Assembly (NCBI GenBank): GCA_002349565.1
Contig: DEDN01000011.1
Coordinates: 88,738 to 98,649, forward strand
Reading direction: 5' to 3'
Length of the DNA stretch: 9,912 nucleotides
DNA from: Alphaproteobacteria bacterium UBA2903
GTDB lineage: Bacteria > Pseudomonadota > Alphaproteobacteria > CAAGCB01 > CAG-977
Shown: positions 1 through 6,155 of the stretch, in pieces
How positions within the stretch are numbered: the first letter of the stretch is position 1
How the letters are laid out: each line of letters begins with the position of its first letter
Notes under the pieces: generated by a model
Database searches by the model: none
The model's input: the letters and a program-made list of their open reading frames with translations, nothing else
Told to the model about the DNA's origin: nothing
Made by a program: the position numbers and the translations under genes

Positions 1-125
1 CATTCGCCCATCGGGGAAGACGGGGTAATCGGGTAGATAACGGCGACTTCGTTCAGACGATGCGCAACACCCGCCGCGGCTTCGTTTGCGTCCATCATCT
101 TCATTTTTTGGTTTTTATCCGCCAT
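1..125 (-). CDS. nifJ: Pyruvate:ferredoxin/flavodoxin oxidoreductase, N-terminal fragment (runs off left edge)
   Basis: Only the first 41 codons are in the window. After a short Lys/Met-rich lead (residues 1-11) the fragment reads MDANEAAAGVAHRLNEV and then YPITPSSPMGE. This matches the start of single-chain pyruvate:ferredoxin (flavodoxin) oxidoreductases, where the YPITPSS segment belongs to the pyruvate/thiamine-diphosphate-binding N-terminal domain. The family oxidises pyruvate with CoA to acetyl-CoA and CO2 and passes electrons to ferredoxin or flavodoxin through [4Fe-4S] clusters. The ATG at 125 is preferred because a GGAG-type ribosome site (minus strand, 135-140) lies about 9 bases upstream; Met8, Met10 and Met11 have no comparable site. 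The gene diverges from rnhB. A separate-subunit 2-oxoacid oxidoreductase alpha chain is a weaker alternative, because the NEAAAGVAHRLNEV spacing is of the fused type. The domains that would confirm this are off the window. Confidence 0.85.
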   Translation of the reverse strand, partial: MADKNQKMKMMDANEAAAGVAHRLNEVAVIYPITPSSPMGE

Positions 126-322
126 GGATTTACTCTCCAAGAAATTAGAAAAAACAATGTGTTTCGGGAAAAATTTTTCCGAAAACGCCTGCCAATCAGG
201 CGCTTTGAAAGCTTTTCCCGACCGCATGCCGGCTACTGTACCCCACAAAGGAAAAGGCTTCAACACTTTTTTAATGAAATGTCGAACGATTTGGCATAAG
301 CTTTCCGCGAAAGGAAAAAAAC
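126..322. other. Divergent intergenic region between nifJ and rnhB
   Basis: This 197-base spacer holds the start signals of two divergent genes. I see no convincing small gene in it. It contains a perfect 14-base palindrome GGAAAAATTTTTCC (167-180) and a hairpin with arms CGCCTG/CAGGCG around a 5-base loop (186-202), both on the nifJ side. An AAAGGA ribosome site sits just before rnhB. No sigma-70 promoter of good quality was found: the best nifJ -10 (TCTAAT, minus strand, 144-149) would place transcription start on top of the ribosome site. Confidence 0.6.
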
Positions 323-949
323 ATGCCCGATTTTTCGTTTGAACGGAATATTCCCGATTTATTCGCCCCCGTCCAAGGATTGGTCGCGGGAATCGACGAA
401 GCGGGACGCGGTCCGTGGGCGGGTCCCGTCGTCGCGGGCGCGGTGATTTTCCCGAACCTTGAAATTCCGGATTACCTGCGCACGACGCTGAACGATTCCA
501 AAAAGCTGACCGCCGCCAAGCGTGAAGCTTTGTTCGACGAACTGCACGCATCAAACGCAATCATCGGCTGCGGCAGCGCAAGCGTTGAAGAAATCGACAC
601 CTTAAACATATTGCAGGCGACTTTTCTGGCGATGAGGCGCGCGGTTGAAGCACTGCCCGTCAAGCCCGAATACGCGCTGATTGACGGCAACAAAGTCCCG
701 CCGCAGCTCCCCTGCCCCGCCCAAGCCGTCATCAAAGGCGACGCGCTGAGCCTGTCCGTCGCGGCGGCATCGATTATCGCCAAAGTCACCCGTGACCGCC
801 TGATGACCGAATTGGCGCGTGAATTTCCGTACTACGGCTGGGAAAACAACGCGGGTTACGGCACGAAAGCGCATCAGGACGGGCTGAAAGCGCACGGCAT
901 TTGCGTTCATCACCGCAAATCCTACGCCCCGATTAAAAAGTTCCTGTGA
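323..949 (+). CDS. rnhB: Ribonuclease HII
   Basis: RNase HII cuts the RNA strand of RNA-DNA hybrids and starts removal of single ribonucleotides misincorporated into DNA; it is cytosolic and metal-dependent. The 208-residue product is of normal family length. It carries the GIDEAGRGPWAGPVVAGAV signature (residues 23-41), with catalytic D25 and E26 and the GRG loop at 28-30. The third acid is D121 in LIDGN and the fourth D140 in KGDALSLS, followed by the conserved AAASIIAKVTRD stretch. This completes the DEDD metal site. The C-terminal GYGTKAHQDGLKAHGIC segment is also typical. The ATG at 323 has a GAAAGGA ribosome site about 8 bases upstream. No terminator follows, so transcripts may run on toward ccrM. 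All catalytic residues are present and the call is secure. Confidence 0.97.
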   Translation: MPDFSFERNIPDLFAPVQGLVAGIDEAGRGPWAGPVVAGAVIFPNLEIPDYLRTTLNDSKKLTAAKREALFDELHASNAIIGCGSASVEEIDTLNILQATFLAMRRAVEALPVKPEYALIDGNKVPPQLPCPAQAVIKGDALSLSVAAASIIAKVTRDRLMTELAREFPYYGWENNAGYGTKAHQDGLKAHGICVHHRKSYAPIKKFL

Positions 950-1079
950 TTTTGGAAAATGTTAAAAAAGTCTAAATAAATCAAGGCGTTTTTTATCAAA
1001 ATTATTTTTCGATTTTAACAATTTAATTACCTCTGACGCCTATTCTGGTTGACAGAAAAGATTACCGAATGGGTGCAAT
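950..1079 (+). promoter_or_regulatory. AT-rich spacer upstream of ccrM
   Basis: This 130-base region is strongly AT-rich compared with its neighbours and presumably holds the ccrM promoter. A TTGACA hexamer is at 1049-1054, but no good -10 lies 16-18 bases beyond it. A weaker pair is TTAACA (1015-1020) with TATTCT (1041-1046), spaced 20. Inverted arms AGGCGT (984-989) and ACGCCT (1036-1041) flank the AT-rich core. No GANTC site occurs here, and I found no clean TTAA-N7-TTAA CtrA box. The promoter position is therefore unresolved. Confidence 0.35.
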
Positions 1080-2165
1080 ATGACCGCTTTAAAAACAAAC
1101 GTTATCCTGTCGGGCGACAGCATTGAAATGATGAACAGCCTGCCCGAAAAATCCGTCGACATGGTATTTGCCGATCCTCCGTACAACATGCAGTTGGGCG
1201 GGGATTTGTTCCGTCCCGACAATTCGCAGGTGGACGGAGTCACCGACGAATGGGATCAATTCGCCGATTTTCAGGCGTATGACAAATTCACGGTCGACTG
1301 GCTGAAAGCCGCCAAACGCGTGCTGAAAGACGACGGAACGTTGTGGGTCATCGGTTCGTATCACAATATTTTCCGCGTCGGCAACATGTTGCAGAACTTG
1401 GGATATTGGATTTTGAACGATGTCGTTTGGGTCAAAGCCAACCCCATGCCGAATTTCAAAGGCACGCGCCTGTGCAACGCGCACGAAACACTGATTTGGT
1501 GTTCCAAATCACCCAAAGCCAAATTCACGTTCAATTACGAAGCGATGAAAATCTTTAACGACGACAAGCAGTTGCGCAGTGATTGGGAGCTGCCGATTTG
1601 CAGCGGCAACGAACGGCTGAAGGACGAAAACGGCGAAAAGCTTCATTCGACGCAAAAGCCCGAAGCTTTGCTGTACCGCATTTTGACGATGTGCACCAAC
1701 CCCGGCGACATCGTGCTTGACCCGTTCTTCGGTACGGGAACGACGGGCGCGGTCGCGAAAATGTTGGGACGCCGCTTTATCGGCATCGAACGCGAACAAC
1801 GCTACATCAACGGCGCGCAAGCCCGCATCGACGGCATTATGCCCGTTCACGACAAATCCGCCCTGCAAATGGTCTGCAAGCGCAAAGAGCCGCGCATTCC
1901 GTTCGGAACGGTGCTGGAATACGGATTGCTGCAAGCGGGCGATTGGCTGTTTGACGCGAAACAGCGCTTTGCCGCGAAAGTGCATGCCGACGGTTCGCTG
2001 ACGGCGGACAACATATCGGGTTCGATTCACAAAGTCGGCGCTCAGCTGCAAGGATTGCCCAGCTGCAACGGCTGGACGTTCTGGCACTTTGAAAAACGCC
2101 GCCACGACTTGGAAGTCATCGATACCCTGCGTCAGGAAATTCGGACAAAATTGTTCGCCGCTTAA
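1080..2165 (+). CDS. ccrM: Cell-cycle DNA adenine methyltransferase (GANTC), CcrM
   Basis: CcrM transfers a methyl group from S-adenosylmethionine to the adenine N6 of GANTC. It is an orphan (non-restriction) methyltransferase of Alphaproteobacteria, where it controls cell-cycle gene expression. The 361-residue product is about the length of the Caulobacter protein. It has catalytic motif IV DPPYN (residues 32-36) followed by MQLGGDLFRPDNS, and the conserved WVIGSYHNIFRVG and NPMPNFKGTR segments. The S-adenosylmethionine motif DPFFGTGTTG (214-223) follows later, giving the beta-class order. Residues about 272-361 form the CcrM-specific C-terminal domain (SGSIHKVGAQLQGLPSCNGW, 313-332) needed for DNA recognition. 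No restriction gene is adjacent. The start fits the family alignment, but the ribosome site is weak (GGGTG, 5 bases upstream). A four-codon ORF (ATG at 1069) ends across the start codon. An intrinsic terminator follows. Confidence 0.96.
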   Translation: MTALKTNVILSGDSIEMMNSLPEKSVDMVFADPPYNMQLGGDLFRPDNSQVDGVTDEWDQFADFQAYDKFTVDWLKAAKRVLKDDGTLWVIGSYHNIFRVGNMLQNLGYWILNDVVWVKANPMPNFKGTRLCNAHETLIWCSKSPKAKFTFNYEAMKIFNDDKQLRSDWELPICSGNERLKDENGEKLHSTQKPEALLYRILTMCTNPGDIVLDPFFGTGTTGAVAKMLGRRFIGIEREQRYINGAQARIDGIMPVHDKSALQMVCKRKEPRIPFGTVLEYGLLQAGDWLFDAKQRFAAKVHADGSLTADNISGSIHKVGAQLQGLPSCNGWTFWHFEKRRHDLEVIDTLRQEIRTKLFAA

Positions 2166-2182
2166 TCCGACGTTTTCTTCTT

Positions 2183-2219
2183 AAAAGCTCCGCAAAAATC
2201 ATCCTTGCGGGGCTTTTTT
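2183..2219 (+). terminator. Intrinsic terminator after ccrM
   Basis: The arms AAAGCTCCGCAA and TTGCGGGGCTTT pair over 12 bp with a single G-T wobble around a 9-base loop. A run of six T follows at 2214-2219. It lies 17 bases past the ccrM stop and separates ccrM from the next gene. Confidence 0.92.
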
Positions 2220-2245
2220 CTGTTTTATTTTATCGAAAAAAGCGT

Positions 2246-2251
2246 TATCAT
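2246..2251 (+). promoter_or_regulatory. Possible -10 box for the HExxH protein gene
   Basis: TATCAT matches five of six positions of the sigma-70 -10 consensus and lies about 30 bases before the start at 2281, downstream of the ccrM terminator. The matching -35 (TTTTAT, 2223-2228) is poor, so this is tentative. A ribosome site, AGAGG, is at about 2269-2273. Confidence 0.25.
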
Positions 2252-2280
2252 TCTGTCCAGCTAATGAAAGAGGTATCGCC

Positions 2281-3354
2281 ATGTCCGTTTTAGCCGAAGC
2301 TTTCAGCCACTCTGACAATCGCAGTTTTTCGCTTTTGTCGCGCCTGTTTTCGTCACCGATTGTGCGCGGAACGTACAAAGACGAAAAGCCCGAAATTCAA
2401 ATGAACTTCGTCGGTTCGAAAACCGAACAAAAACGGTTGACGCATCTGGTCAATACGATTGCCCGCCACTCTCCGACAGGGCGAAAAGTACTGGAAGACG
2501 CGGCAAAAGCGGGCTATTCCGTCGACTTTGAACTGCTGGCGGACAGTTGCGGATGCTGCAACAAGGAAAACAAGCGGATATCCCTGAACCCGTGCATGAA
2601 CGACGCAAAACTGACAACGACGTTCACTCACGAATCGCGGCACGCTCAACAGGATATGCGCGGCATCAATGCGTATTTCTGCTCTTACGACGTTGCGACG
2701 GAATTAAGACTGCGCCGCGCCAAAGAAGCCGATGCGCAAGCCGTCGCCCTGCAAACCGCGTTGGAAATCCGCGCCTCGACTCATGACGGAGCCGCGCTTC
2801 GGGAATTCAAAAAAGCCTATCCCGAAATCGTTGCCGAACTGCCGTTGACAACCACGGAAAAAACGCTTGAAAACGTTGTTGCCGACCGCAACCGCAATAT
2901 GACCGTCGCCTTTAACGGCTGGTTTGACCAGCAAGCGATGGTATCCGCTTATGAAACGGGATATTTGAAAGCGCATCTGGAATCCATCAGCGGCAAAGAC
3001 GAAACGGAGCAACTGCACATTTTTGCCGAACGTCCGTTCCGCGGACATTTGGATTCCGTTCAGATTGTGGAACGGGTTTGCCAAACGGAAAACGGAAAAT
3101 GCTATATGGAAGCGGACAAGCATGCTTTGAACAATCCGAAAATGTGCGGCATCGCTTTTGAAACAAAAGAAGCGGCGGACGTGTTTTTCGCACGCCGCGA
3201 ACGCCTGACGGGACAGCCGCGGGACAAATCCTACCAAGAACTGCCGTCGCGCGGATCGCTGACGTTTACGCCGAATTACGCCTATTTCGACATGCCGTAT
3301 GATGTCAAAAAAGCCGCGATCCTGAATAAAATTTTAAGCCAAAAATCCCGTTAA
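2281..3354 (+). CDS. Uncharacterised protein with HExxH zinc-metallopeptidase motif (gluzincin-like)
   Basis: I cannot name this 357-residue protein with certainty. Its clearest feature is THESRHAQQ, an HExxH zinc signature (H117, E118, H121) at the end of a predicted helix. It is followed about 28 residues later by KEADAQAVALQ (E149, D151), which resembles the third-ligand helix of gluzincin peptidases. A cysteine cluster CGCC (90-93) and C105 precede the motif and might bind metal. There is no signal peptide or membrane segment, so it should be cytosolic. The fold might match a DUF-type putative metallopeptidase family (DUF6782 is one I recall, unverified). The region after residue 200 is unrecognised. 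The ATG has an AGAGG site upstream. The gene follows the ccrM terminator, probably stands alone, and ends 3 bases from the stop of the convergent sufT. Catalysis is inferred from the motif only. Confidence 0.6.
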   Translation: MSVLAEAFSHSDNRSFSLLSRLFSSPIVRGTYKDEKPEIQMNFVGSKTEQKRLTHLVNTIARHSPTGRKVLEDAAKAGYSVDFELLADSCGCCNKENKRISLNPCMNDAKLTTTFTHESRHAQQDMRGINAYFCSYDVATELRLRRAKEADAQAVALQTALEIRASTHDGAALREFKKAYPEIVAELPLTTTEKTLENVVADRNRNMTVAFNGWFDQQAMVSAYETGYLKAHLESISGKDETEQLHIFAERPFRGHLDSVQIVERVCQTENGKCYMEADKHALNNPKMCGIAFETKEAADVFFARRERLTGQPRDKSYQELPSRGSLTFTPNYAYFDMPYDVKKAAILNKILSQKSR

Positions 3355-3357
3355 GCC

Positions 3358-3969
3358 TTACGCCAAATCCAGCGCGAATTTGGCTTCTTCGGACAGGCGG
3401 TCAACGCTCCACGCGGGTTCCCAAACCAGCTTGACCGTCACTTTGCCCACGCCCGCAACGGCGGACACGGCTTCGGCGACTTGGTTGGGCATCAATCCCG
3501 CCACGGGACACGACGGCGCAGTCACGGTCATATCGATTTCGACATCGCCGTTGACCAGTCTGTCCATGCGGTAAACCAAGCCCAAATCATAGACGTTAAT
3601 CATAATTTCGGGATCGGACACCGTGCGGATTGCGTCTATAATGTCCTTGATATCCGCCTGTTTTTCGCCGTCCCGCAAAGCTTCGCCCTTGACCACGACG
3701 TATTCGTCGCCGTAGTTCACGACGGGCATATCCGCGGGCGCGTTTCCGCCCCACAGAATGGATTCAAATTCGGACAATTCGTCTTTGATGGATTGGTCGG
3801 GATTGGCGTTCGTAAAATTGCTGACCGCTTCGGGATTGGCGTTAATGGGAATTTCGATTGTCCCCGTAAAGTCTTTGGGAAGCTTTTTCAGTTCTTCCTC
3901 GATAACGGCGGGAACGTTGGCGACCGTTTCGGCGGTCTGTTGTTCGTTTTCGGAATCTTTTTTATCCAT
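3358..3969 (-). CDS. sufT: SufT-like DUF59/MIP18-family Fe-S assembly protein with long N-terminal extension
   Basis: DUF59/MIP18-family proteins act in the maturation of Fe-S proteins, and SufT commonly closes SUF operons. The domain covers about residues 105-203. It includes the DPEIMINVYDLGLVYR segment (from D119), TAPSCPVAGLMPNQV with the conserved C154, and the typical end VKLVWEPAWSVDRLSEEAK. Residues 1-100 are an unrecognised extension that starts with a charged, Gln/Glu-rich stretch; SufT proteins of about 100-180 residues are more usual. The start is set at the ATG at 3969: a GGAG ribosome site (minus strand, 3978-3981) sits 8 bases before it. A longer reading from a TTG at 3987 would place that site inside the gene. 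The product is 203 residues. It is the last gene of the operon, 97 bases after the mini-gene, and no terminator separates it from the convergent gene. Confidence 0.88.
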   Translation of the reverse strand: MDKKDSENEQQTAETVANVPAVIEEELKKLPKDFTGTIEIPINANPEAVSNFTNANPDQSIKDELSEFESILWGGNAPADMPVVNYGDEYVVVKGEALRDGEKQADIKDIIDAIRTVSDPEIMINVYDLGLVYRMDRLVNGDVEIDMTVTAPSCPVAGLMPNQVAEAVSAVAGVGKVTVKLVWEPAWSVDRLSEEAKFALDLA

Positions 3970-4066
3970 CGGACGGGCTCCATTCAAAACTTCACTTTGT
4001 TATGCACCGAAATTTGCATTTTTTCAACAGTTTCTTTGTCGCCCGTCCTTTGGAAGTCATTGCGGA

Positions 4067-4204
4067 CTAATTGCAGGATTTGCCGTCTTTGGCATCTTTT
4101 TCGGCGGCGGATTTTTTGGTTTCGCACGCTTTTTCATTCATATCGGCTTTTTTATCCTTGGGCATTTCCTTTTTGCCGCAGCCGCAATGTTCTTTGTTCA
4201 TCAT
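4067..4204 (-). CDS. 45-residue Cys/Lys-rich small protein inside the SUF operon
   Basis: This small gene reads MMNKEHCGCGKKEMPKDKKA at its start and ends KSCN. It holds four cysteines (C7, C9, C27, C44) and 14 lysines in 45 residues, with almost no hydrophobic residues. It is therefore likely soluble and disordered unless it binds metal. The CxC pair next to His6 could be a metal or sulfur site; that is inference. Evidence that it is translated: it begins 18 bases after the sufS stop, with a strong AGGAG ribosome site 7 bases before the ATG, on the operon strand. Start could be the first or second ATG (4204 or 4201). It lies between sufS and sufT, where some SUF operons carry sufA, sufE or sufU, but it resembles none of these in length or motif. 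I do not recognise the family. Confidence 0.72.
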   Translation of the reverse strand: MMNKEHCGCGKKEMPKDKKADMNEKACETKKSAAEKDAKDGKSCN

Positions 4205-4222
4205 AACAAATCTCCTTTCAAG
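4205..4222 (-). promoter_or_regulatory. Strong ribosome binding site of the SUF mini-gene
   Basis: The whole 18-base gap between the sufS stop and the mini-gene reads CTTGAAAGGAGATTTGTT. Its AAGGAG core sits 7 bases before the ATG. This is the best ribosome site in the operon and the main reason to accept the 45-residue gene. Confidence 0.75.
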
Positions 4223-5443
4223 TTAAGTGAAGAACCGCTTAACTTTATGGAGCGCGGCGACAAAGTTCTCAATATCCTCTTTCGTATTATAGACGCCCAG
4301 CGATGCCCGAACGGATACGGACTGCCCGAACCGTTCATGCAAAGGTTGGGCGCAATGGTGTCCCGTGCGCACGGCAACGCCCTGCTGATCCAAAATCATC
4401 GCGATATCCTGCGGGTGGGCAAAGTCGGTTACAAAGCTGACCAAGCCCGTTTTGTCGGGCGCGGTGCCGATTTGAGTCGTGCCGCCGACGGACAAAACAC
4501 CGTCCTGCAGCAATCCGCACAGCCGTTTTTCGTGTTCGGCGATGTTTGCCATACCGATATTTTGCACATAATCAATCGCAAAGCCCAAGCCGATTGCCTG
4601 CATAATCGGGGGAGTCCCCGCTTCAAACCGCGCGGGAACATCCGCCCAAACGCTGCCCGAAAAAGCGACCGATTTAATCATATCGCCGCCGCCTTCAAAC
4701 GGCTCCATCGTTTCCAAAACCGCGCGTTTGCCGTACAGAACGCCGATACCCGTCGGACCGTAAAGCTTGTGTCCCGAAAAAGCGTAAAAGTCGCAATTGA
4801 TGTCCTGCATGTCGACGGGAACATGAGTTGCCCCCTGACAGCCGTCGATTAAGACTTTCGCCCCCGCGGCATGGGCAAGCTTGGCGATTTCCTTTATCGG
4901 GAAAACCGTTCCCAAAACGTTGGAGATATGCGCCACGGACACCAGTTTTGTTTTTTCGTTCAGCAACGATTTGAACGCGTCCATGTCCAGCGCGCCGTCA
5001 TCCGAAACGGGCGCAACTTTCAGCGTAAAAGGAATACGCTTTTGCAAAATCTGCCACGGCACGATGTTTGAATGGTGTTCGGCTTGCGTAATCAACACCT
5101 CGTCGCCCGCCCGCAAGTTCTGCGCGCCCCAAGTGTACGCGACAAGGTTCAGCGCGTCCGTCGCCCCGCGCGTGAACACGATTTCCTTGCCCGACGCGGC
5201 GTTTAAAAACAACTGCACTTTTTTGCGGGCGTTTTCAAAGTTGAGCGTCGCTTTTTCGGACAAATCGTACATGCCGCGGTGAACGTTCGCGTATTCGTTT
5301 TCATAACAAAACCGCATCGCGTCAAGGACTTGTTTCGGCTTTTGCGCCGACGCTGCCGAATCCAGAAACGTCAAAGGCTTGCCGTGAACCGTCAAAGCCA
5401 GAGCGGGAAAATCCGCCCGAATTTTTTGAATGTCAATCGTCAT
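4223..5443 (-). CDS. sufS: Cysteine desulfurase SufS
   Basis: SufS is a pyridoxal-phosphate enzyme that converts L-cysteine to alanine and holds the sulfur as a persulfide for Fe-S assembly. The 406-residue length is normal. The PLP lysine is K226 in the SGHKLYGPTG motif. The cofactor-stacking histidine lies in QAEHHSN (residues 120-126). The persulfide cysteine is C364 in RTGHHCAQPLHERF, and the GHHCAQP form marks the group II (SufS/CsdA) type rather than IscS. The C-terminal RASLGVYNT is also conserved. The start overlaps the sufD end by 11 bases and has only a weak ribosome site, which suggests translation coupled to sufD. No sufE or sufU partner gene is in the window, so the sulfur acceptor must be encoded elsewhere or be something else. 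Confidence 0.96.
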   Translation of the reverse strand: MTIDIQKIRADFPALALTVHGKPLTFLDSAASAQKPKQVLDAMRFCYENEYANVHRGMYDLSEKATLNFENARKKVQLFLNAASGKEIVFTRGATDALNLVAYTWGAQNLRAGDEVLITQAEHHSNIVPWQILQKRIPFTLKVAPVSDDGALDMDAFKSLLNEKTKLVSVAHISNVLGTVFPIKEIAKLAHAAGAKVLIDGCQGATHVPVDMQDINCDFYAFSGHKLYGPTGIGVLYGKRAVLETMEPFEGGGDMIKSVAFSGSVWADVPARFEAGTPPIMQAIGLGFAIDYVQNIGMANIAEHEKRLCGLLQDGVLSVGGTTQIGTAPDKTGLVSFVTDFAHPQDIAMILDQQGVAVRTGHHCAQPLHERFGQSVSVRASLGVYNTKEDIENFVAALHKVKRFFT

Positions 5444-6155
5444 TTTTCAACCCGATAAGCCGTCCCCATTCGTCGCGAAGTTCGGGAATCCGCATCGTAT
5501 CCAGCACTTCGTTCAAAAAAGCCGCCGTCAGAATTCTGCGCGCCTGCGCTTCGTCAATGCCGCGCGTTTGCAAATAAAACAGCTGGTCTTTGTTCAGCGT
5601 GCCGATGGCGGAACCGTGCGCGCACTTGACGTCGTCCGCGTAAATTTCCAGCTTCGGCACGGCTTTGACTTCCGCCGTTTTCGACAGCAGCAAAGCGCGG
5701 TGCTGCTGCGCGCCGTCAATCGCTTTTTTGTTGTACGGAATCAAAATGCCGCCGTCGAACACAGCCTTTGCACGACCGCCGACCGCGCCTTTGACCAGCT
5801 GGCGGGACGTTGTTTTGTCCGCGTTGTGGCGAAAGTCGGTCTTGATTTCCGCGCGTTCGTCACCGTTCAAAGCATACACGGCATCGCTGCGGCAAAAACA
5901 GCCCTCACCCGCCAAATCGGCGTATACGGACAGCTTTCCCGACCCCAGATGCACGGTTACCAAATCATACGACGCGTTTTTGCCCAGCTTGACGGTCAGC
6001 GCGTTGTTTGCGCCGTCGCTCAAGCGGTAATGAACCAAGTGCGCGTCGTCGCCGACGACAACCGCCGTATTTTCCGCCAAAGCCGTTTCGACAACGACCC
6101 GCGTTTCGTTCGGCTTCAGCATCAGTTCGTCCGCTTTTTCCAAATGTTCCGCCAT
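5433..6155 (-). CDS. sufD: SufD, short form, Fe-S scaffold subunit
   Basis: SufD pairs with SufB in the SufBC2D scaffold on which clusters form. The identifying segment is KLEIYADDVKCAHGSAIGTL (168-187), followed by DQLFYLQTRGI (190-200). H180 in KCAHG aligns with E. coli SufD H360, which takes part in the SufB-SufD interface cluster. The C-terminal helix region is present. At 240 residues the protein is far shorter than the roughly 420 residues of E. coli SufD: it keeps the beta-helix core and C-terminal helices but lacks the N-terminal helical domain. The start overlaps the sufC stop as TAATG, with an AAGGGA ribosome site about 11 bases upstream. The upstream frame is already occupied by sufC, so no longer start exists. 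It appears intact rather than broken. Confidence 0.93.
   Translation of the reverse strand: MAEHLEKADELMLKPNETRVVVETALAENTAVVVGDDAHLVHYRLSDGANNALTVKLGKNASYDLVTVHLGSGKLSVYADLAGEGCFCRSDAVYALNGDERAEIKTDFRHNADKTTSRQLVKGAVGGRAKAVFDGGILIPYNKKAIDGAQQHRALLLSKTAEVKAVPKLEIYADDVKCAHGSAIGTLNKDQLFYLQTRGIDEAQARRILTAAFLNEVLDTMRIPELRDEWGRLIGLKNDD

Noticed and set aside
962..976. Possible CtrA box TTAA-N7-TTAA upstream of ccrM
   Set aside because: The second half reads TAAA rather than TTAA; the other TTAA pair (1015-1018 and 1023-1026) is spaced 4, not 7.
1509..2105. 198-codon minus-strand frame opposite ccrM
   Set aside because: Fully inside ccrM, low-complexity translation, no ribosome site support sought or needed given the secure ccrM frame.
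1080..3354. ccrM plus the HExxH protein as a restriction-modification or defence pair
   Set aside because: CcrM is an orphan cell-cycle methyltransferase, a strong terminator separates the two genes, and the second gene carries a peptidase-like motif, not a nuclease one.
3970..3987. Longer SufT reading from TTG at 3987
   Set aside because: The GGAG ribosome site for the ATG at 3969 lies within those codons, and the TTG has no comparable site.
3758..4852. 364-codon open frame on the plus strand opposite sufT, the mini-gene and sufS
   Set aside because: It lies fully antisense to well-supported SUF genes, its product resembles no family, and long open antisense frames are common in this codon usage.
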